A DNA stretch of 64,000 nt from an uncultured Eubacteriales bacterium (lineage in GTDB: Bacteria > Bacillota > Clostridia > Lachnospirales > CAMVHY01). The notes under the pieces are model-generated. The model searched no databases. It was given only the letters and a program-made list of their open reading frames with translations, and was not told the origin of the DNA. Location: the NCBI GenBank assembly GCA_948543815.1, contig CAOVHW010000005.1, positions 53,831 through 117,830 on the forward strand, written 5' to 3'. The position numbers were made by a program, and so were the translations under genes. Shown in pieces: positions 60,572 through 64,000 of the stretch; within the stretch, counting starts at the first letter, position 1; every line of letters begins with the position of its first letter.

Positions 60572-60829
60572 CTATAATTTTGAATTAAAATCCGTAGACC
60601 ATGGCCACGGATTATTTATCCATGTCCAATTATTATTACGACTAAAAGATCTAAATGAACAAAGTGGACCAAAATTTTTCTCATATTTCGTACGGCAACT
60701 ATCAGCTTTCGTAATAATTGAGTTATATAAACTAATTGCATTTTCATCATTAGGATGAGTATTTAGGTAAAGAGCTAGATCGACTGCGGCAAAATCTAAT
60801 TGAGTAAGTTCTTCAAGTAAATTTTCCAT
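60572..60829 (-). CDS. cotJB: Spore coat protein CotJB
   Basis: The 85 residues match the CotJB family: LLEELTQLDFAAVDLALYLNTHP near the start and a Trp/Pro-rich end (NNWTWINNPWPWS). It begins directly after the cotJA stop and lies 16 nt before cotJC, so the three genes are one operon made in the mother cell during sporulation. Confidence 0.92.
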   Translation of the reverse strand: MENLLEELTQLDFAAVDLALYLNTHPNDENAISLYNSIITKADSCRTKYEKNFGPLCSFRSFSRNNNWTWINNPWPWSTDFNSKL

Positions 60830-61018
60830 TTAGTCCACCTCCAATTCGATATCAGTTTTACAAAAACAATCTTTAGGTACGTATGGGAAATTCAACTCAG
60901 GAAAAAGTGTACCAATATATAGTGCTTTTTCTAATCCATAAATTTTAGCCATTTCTTGAAATGGAATATAAGCTTGTGCTAATCTAAGGTTACATGAAAA
61001 GCAATTATTAAAATTCAT
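60830..61018 (-). CDS. cotJA: Spore coat associated protein CotJA
   Basis: The 62-residue product shows the CotJA pattern LAQAYIPFQEMAKIYGLEKALYIGT followed by FPELNFPY (shown here in pieces: AYIPFQ, GTLFPELNFPY). N- and C-terminal cysteines flank the core. ATG follows AAAGGAGAA. First gene of the cotJ operon. Confidence 0.9.
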   Translation of the reverse strand: MNFNNCFSCNLRLAQAYIPFQEMAKIYGLEKALYIGTLFPELNFPYVPKDCFCKTDIELEVD

Positions 61019-61098
61019 TTTCTAATTCTCCTTTTTTCTTTATACTTACGATTTATATTATTCAGTATGAAAAAAAACGTTCATAGGAGTTGTATGTA

Positions 61099-62082
61099 AT
61101 GAAAAAAATTGCAGTAATGGGTTCAGGAAGTTGGGGAATCGCTCTAGCAATATTACTTAATAAAAATGGGAACGAAGTAAAAATTTGGTCCTATTCTCAA
61201 AAAGAATCTGACGAAATAAATTTAAATCGTGAGAATAAAAATTGTTTGCCCGGTATAAAAATTCCAAAAAAAATTTTAGTTTCTAATGATAACAAAATAA
61301 TTCTAGATAGCGCCGATTTCGTAATAATAGCAATGCCATCAAAATTTATACGTGAGAACTTACAAAAATTTTCAATTCCGGAAAACTCAATAATTATTAA
61401 CGTTGCGAAAGGAATTGAAGAAGGAACATTTTTACGTATCTCAGAAATAATTGAGCAAGTTTGTAGAAATAAAAAAATCGTTACACTTTCCGGCCCAACT
61501 CATGCCGAAGAAGTTTCACGAAATTTACCTACAACATGTGTAGTCGCATCAAAAAATATTGAATTAGCTAAAGCCGTACAAAAATTATTTAACAATGAAT
61601 TTTTTCGCGTGTATACAACTTCCGACATAATTGGCGTCGAATTAGGTAGCGCATTAAAAAATATTATTGCATTGGCGTCAGGAATTGCTGACGGCTTAGG
61701 CTTTGGCGATAATACAAAAGCCGCGATTATTACTCGCGGTATTTTAGAAATCGTACGACTCGGTGAAAAACTTGGCGCAAAAGCTGAAACTTTTTATGGA
61801 TTAAGTGGAATGGGCGACTTAGTCGTAACTTGCATAAGTAATCACAGTCGTAATAGACGCGCTGGAATTTTATTGGGACAAGGTGTGCCATTGGATGAAA
61901 CATTAAAAAAAGTCAACATGGTTGTCGAAGGCGTAAGCAATGCAAAAGCAGTAAATGATTTAGCAAAAAAATTTGACATCGATATGCCAATAGTTTTTGA
62001 AATAAATAAGATGTTGTACGAAGGAAAATCTCCACGTCAATCAGTTTTAGATTTAATGTTACGTGATGCAAAAGATGAGTAG
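61099..62082 (+). CDS. gpsA: Glycerol-3-phosphate dehydrogenase [NAD(P)+]
   Basis: Makes sn-glycerol 3-phosphate for phospholipids from dihydroxyacetone phosphate. The 327 residues begin MKKIAVMGSGSWGIALAILL (nucleotide-binding GxGxxG) and include the catalytic lysine in LGSALKNIIALASGI, LSGPTHAEEV and GLSGMGDLVVTC. The start ATG 61099 follows AGGAG; a TTG at 61090 overlaps that site. It ends 10 nt before the next gene, with which it is probably coupled. Confidence 0.96.
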   Translation: MKKIAVMGSGSWGIALAILLNKNGNEVKIWSYSQKESDEINLNRENKNCLPGIKIPKKILVSNDNKIILDSADFVIIAMPSKFIRENLQKFSIPENSIIINVAKGIEEGTFLRISEIIEQVCRNKKIVTLSGPTHAEEVSRNLPTTCVVASKNIELAKAVQKLFNNEFFRVYTTSDIIGVELGSALKNIIALASGIADGLGFGDNTKAAIITRGILEIVRLGEKLGAKAETFYGLSGMGDLVVTCISNHSRNRRAGILLGQGVPLDETLKKVNMVVEGVSNAKAVNDLAKKFDIDMPIVFEINKMLYEGKSPRQSVLDLMLRDAKDE

Positions 62083-62092
62083 AGGAACTAAA

Positions 62093-63916
62093 TTGAAAAA
62101 GAAGCGAAGAAAAAAATTTCCGACATTTATAAAACTTTATTTATTGCTCTATCCACTATTTTTATTTTCAACGCTAGAGACATTAAATGCGACAAATATT
62201 TTTGACGTATGTACGAGAATTTTTACGCCATATACTTTTTTGTCATACACCGCAATATTGTTAGTCATACTTATGATTTTTTCGATAAGCGATAACATTT
62301 TTCTGTCGGGATTTTTGACAAGCATCATGTTGTATATTTTTTACGTTGTAAATTTTTATCGGAAAGAAATTACCGGTTGGGTGTTTGTCCCACAGGATTT
62401 TAGTTTCATAAAAAATCTTGGGAACTTGGCAAGCTTCACACATTTAAATTATCACAAACGAATCGGTTTAACATTTATAGTAATATTTTTTTTGCTGTCA
62501 ACATTATTTGTCATATCAAAGCGCGTGCATTTAAAATTTGTTAAACGCTTCAAAATTTTCGTTACTTCTTTAATAATATTTTGGATTTTGTTCTTCACGG
62601 AATTTTCAAAAATAAATATTTTGCCACTATTTTCAGTTGATACACGAATAAAATTTACCGTCAATCAAATTTATGAAAAATATGGCGTAATAATGGGATT
62701 TTACGTCGGCTACGCACAAGAAACAAAATTAAAGCCACCAAATTATAATCAAACTACAATAAACAAAATTGTGGAAGAAATTCAAAAATATCCACGCAAA
62801 AAAAAGAAAAAAATAACGCCGAATGTAATTGTAATAATGAGTGAAGCGTTTGCTGACCCAACGCTTTGGAGCAATATAAAATTTTCCACCGAACCTATAC
62901 CAAATTTTAAAAAATTACGTGAGCAAAGTATTTATGGAAATATTATTACACCGGTATTTGGCGGCGCAACTTGTAACGTTGAATATGAATTTAATACGTG
63001 TAATTCACTTTACTTTTTCAAATCTGAAACAATTCCTTACGAACAAATTAATACGTATTTTACAAATGAAAAAATGGAGACCGTACCAAAAATTTTCAAG
63101 CAAAATGGCTATGAAACAATTGGCTTACATACATATAGCAAAGAATTTTTTAACCGTGAAAAAATTTATCCACTACTTGGCTTTGACAAATTTATAACGG
63201 CTGAAGATATGAAAAATGCGCCGATAAAAGGAAATTATATTTCTGACAAATATCTTACTGACAAATTGATTTATATTTTACAGACGAAAAAAAATCCATT
63301 GTTTTTATATGCAACAACAATGGAAAATCATTATCCGTTTCAGCCAAAAAAATTTACTGAACCTGATCCAATTAAAGCACAAAGTAATTTATTGGATGCG
63401 GAACAATTAGCGTCCGTAAATTCATATTTACACGGAATAAATGATGCGGATAAACAATTAAAACGTATAACAGATTATTTACAAAAATATGATGAGCCAA
63501 CAATTTTAATATTTTTTGGTGATCATTTACCAATTTTAGCTGATTCCGGGTTTGGATTATATGTTGATTTAAAATATATTTCGTCTGACGACAATTTAAA
63601 ATGGAATACTGAAGATTATTATAAAATGTTTACGACACCATATTTAATTTGGAATAATTTCGATAATAAAAAAATAAATCTTGGCGATATAAGTCCATAT
63701 TTCTTAAGTAATTATTTGTTAAATATATTAGGCTTTGAAAAACCATTACGATTTCAATTTATGGATATGGCATACGAAAAATTTCATGCGCTTAAAGAAA
63801 ATTTATTTATTGATTCAAATGGGAATAAATACAGCGTTCCACAAGATGAAAATATAACAAACATGTTTTGGAATTTGCAATATGATTCAATTTGGGGTGA
63901 AAAATATTTAAAGTAA
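62093..63916 (+). CDS. LTA synthase-family sulfatase, membrane-bound
   Basis: Membrane enzyme of the alkaline-phosphatase/sulfatase superfamily, probably transferring phosphoglycerol from phosphatidylglycerol to make lipoteichoic acid or a similar polymer. It has 607 residues. Five N-terminal membrane helices (to about residue 190) are followed by the extracellular domain with NVIVIMSEAFADP (metal glutamate), FGGATCNVEYEF (catalytic threonine), and ILIFFGDHLPIL (metal Asp/His). TTG 62093 follows AGAGGA; the frame extends upstream into gpsA. Being next to gpsA fits a glycerol phosphate pathway. Confidence 0.9.
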   Translation: MKKKRRKKFPTFIKLYLLLYPLFLFSTLETLNATNIFDVCTRIFTPYTFLSYTAILLVILMIFSISDNIFLSGFLTSIMLYIFYVVNFYRKEITGWVFVPQDFSFIKNLGNLASFTHLNYHKRIGLTFIVIFFLLSTLFVISKRVHLKFVKRFKIFVTSLIIFWILFFTEFSKINILPLFSVDTRIKFTVNQIYEKYGVIMGFYVGYAQETKLKPPNYNQTTINKIVEEIQKYPRKKKKKITPNVIVIMSEAFADPTLWSNIKFSTEPIPNFKKLREQSIYGNIITPVFGGATCNVEYEFNTCNSLYFFKSETIPYEQINTYFTNEKMETVPKIFKQNGYETIGLHTYSKEFFNREKIYPLLGFDKFITAEDMKNAPIKGNYISDKYLTDKLIYILQTKKNPLFLYATTMENHYPFQPKKFTEPDPIKAQSNLLDAEQLASVNSYLHGINDADKQLKRITDYLQKYDEPTILIFFGDHLPILADSGFGLYVDLKYISSDDNLKWNTEDYYKMFTTPYLIWNNFDNKKINLGDISPYFLSNYLLNILGFEKPLRFQFMDMAYEKFHALKENLFIDSNGNKYSVPQDENITNMFWNLQYDSIWGEKYLK

Positions 63917-63945
63917 AAAAATTTATAACATAAAGCAACTCATTA

Positions 63946-64000
63946 TGAACTGCACCCAAAAAGTTAGACAAAAATTGAATTAAGCAACTAAAGAGGATTG
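63946..64000 (+). mobile_element. Left end of an IS3-family (IS150-like) insertion sequence, cut by window edge
   Basis: The sequence TGAACTGCACCCAAAAAGTT, followed by AGACAAAAATTG, resembles the terminal inverted repeats of IS150-group elements, which typically carry a CCCAAAAAGTTAGACA core. It begins 29 nt after the sulfatase stop codon. Transposase genes and the other end would be outside the window. Confidence 0.65.

Overview
The window comes from a low-GC, endospore-forming clostridial Firmicute. Spore genes include a GerA-type germination receptor, spoVT and the cotJABC coat operon. The tRNAs lack an encoded CCA, non-ATG starts (TTG, GTG) are common, and consensus SigA promoters with 17-bp spacers abound. 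Decayed genes, simple-sequence repeats in leaders, and a protein-rich T4SS/putative-effector island suggest close association with a host. No species can be named from the sequence alone.

Layout. 1-3000: three tRNAs and adhE. 3000-7500: a gerA-type operon split into gerKA and gerKB-truncated gerKC, with three small unknown genes inserted on the opposite strand, then secG. 7500-8630: gene graveyard (a decayed membrane protein and a possible plasmid Rep remnant). 8630-17400: housekeeping genes (HIT, pepF, Ca-ATPase, ruvAB, tsf, rpsB). 17400-22800: a 1549-residue S-layer-anchored surface protein flanked by two copies of a hairpin repeat. 22800-28200: shikimate genes (aroB, aroE, aroQ, aroF), tRNA-Leu and asnB. 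28200-40500: deoxynucleoside salvage (deoC, and deoD-pdp-deoB), murG, spoVT, a CDF transporter, and several unknown, mostly membrane-anchored, accessory proteins.

40870-59550 is the most unusual part. A minus-strand type IV secretion operon (coiled-coil protein, small FxAQ protein, VirD4, three Maff2-like proteins, VirB6-like, PrgI/VirB3-like, VirB4, and a 1425-residue surface protein) has no recognisable relaxase or integrase. It is transcribed divergently from a tandem array of convergent gene pairs. Six of these proteins end in NCCLLI, PCLLI, PCLII or (decayed) DSFLI, which read as eukaryotic CaaX prenylation boxes; a related protein at 36.2-37.0 kb ends in CCEIC. Three minus-strand genes have G tracts of 10, 11 and 9 in their leaders, and the 36-kb gene has a 17-bp palindromic tandem repeat in its leader, which suggests phase variation. 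My inference is a relaxase-less T4SS exporting phase-variable, host-prenylated proteins into a eukaryotic host; this needs experimental support.

59770-64000: tRNA-Ser, the cotJ operon, gpsA, an LTA-synthase-like sulfatase, and the left end of an IS3-family element at the window edge.
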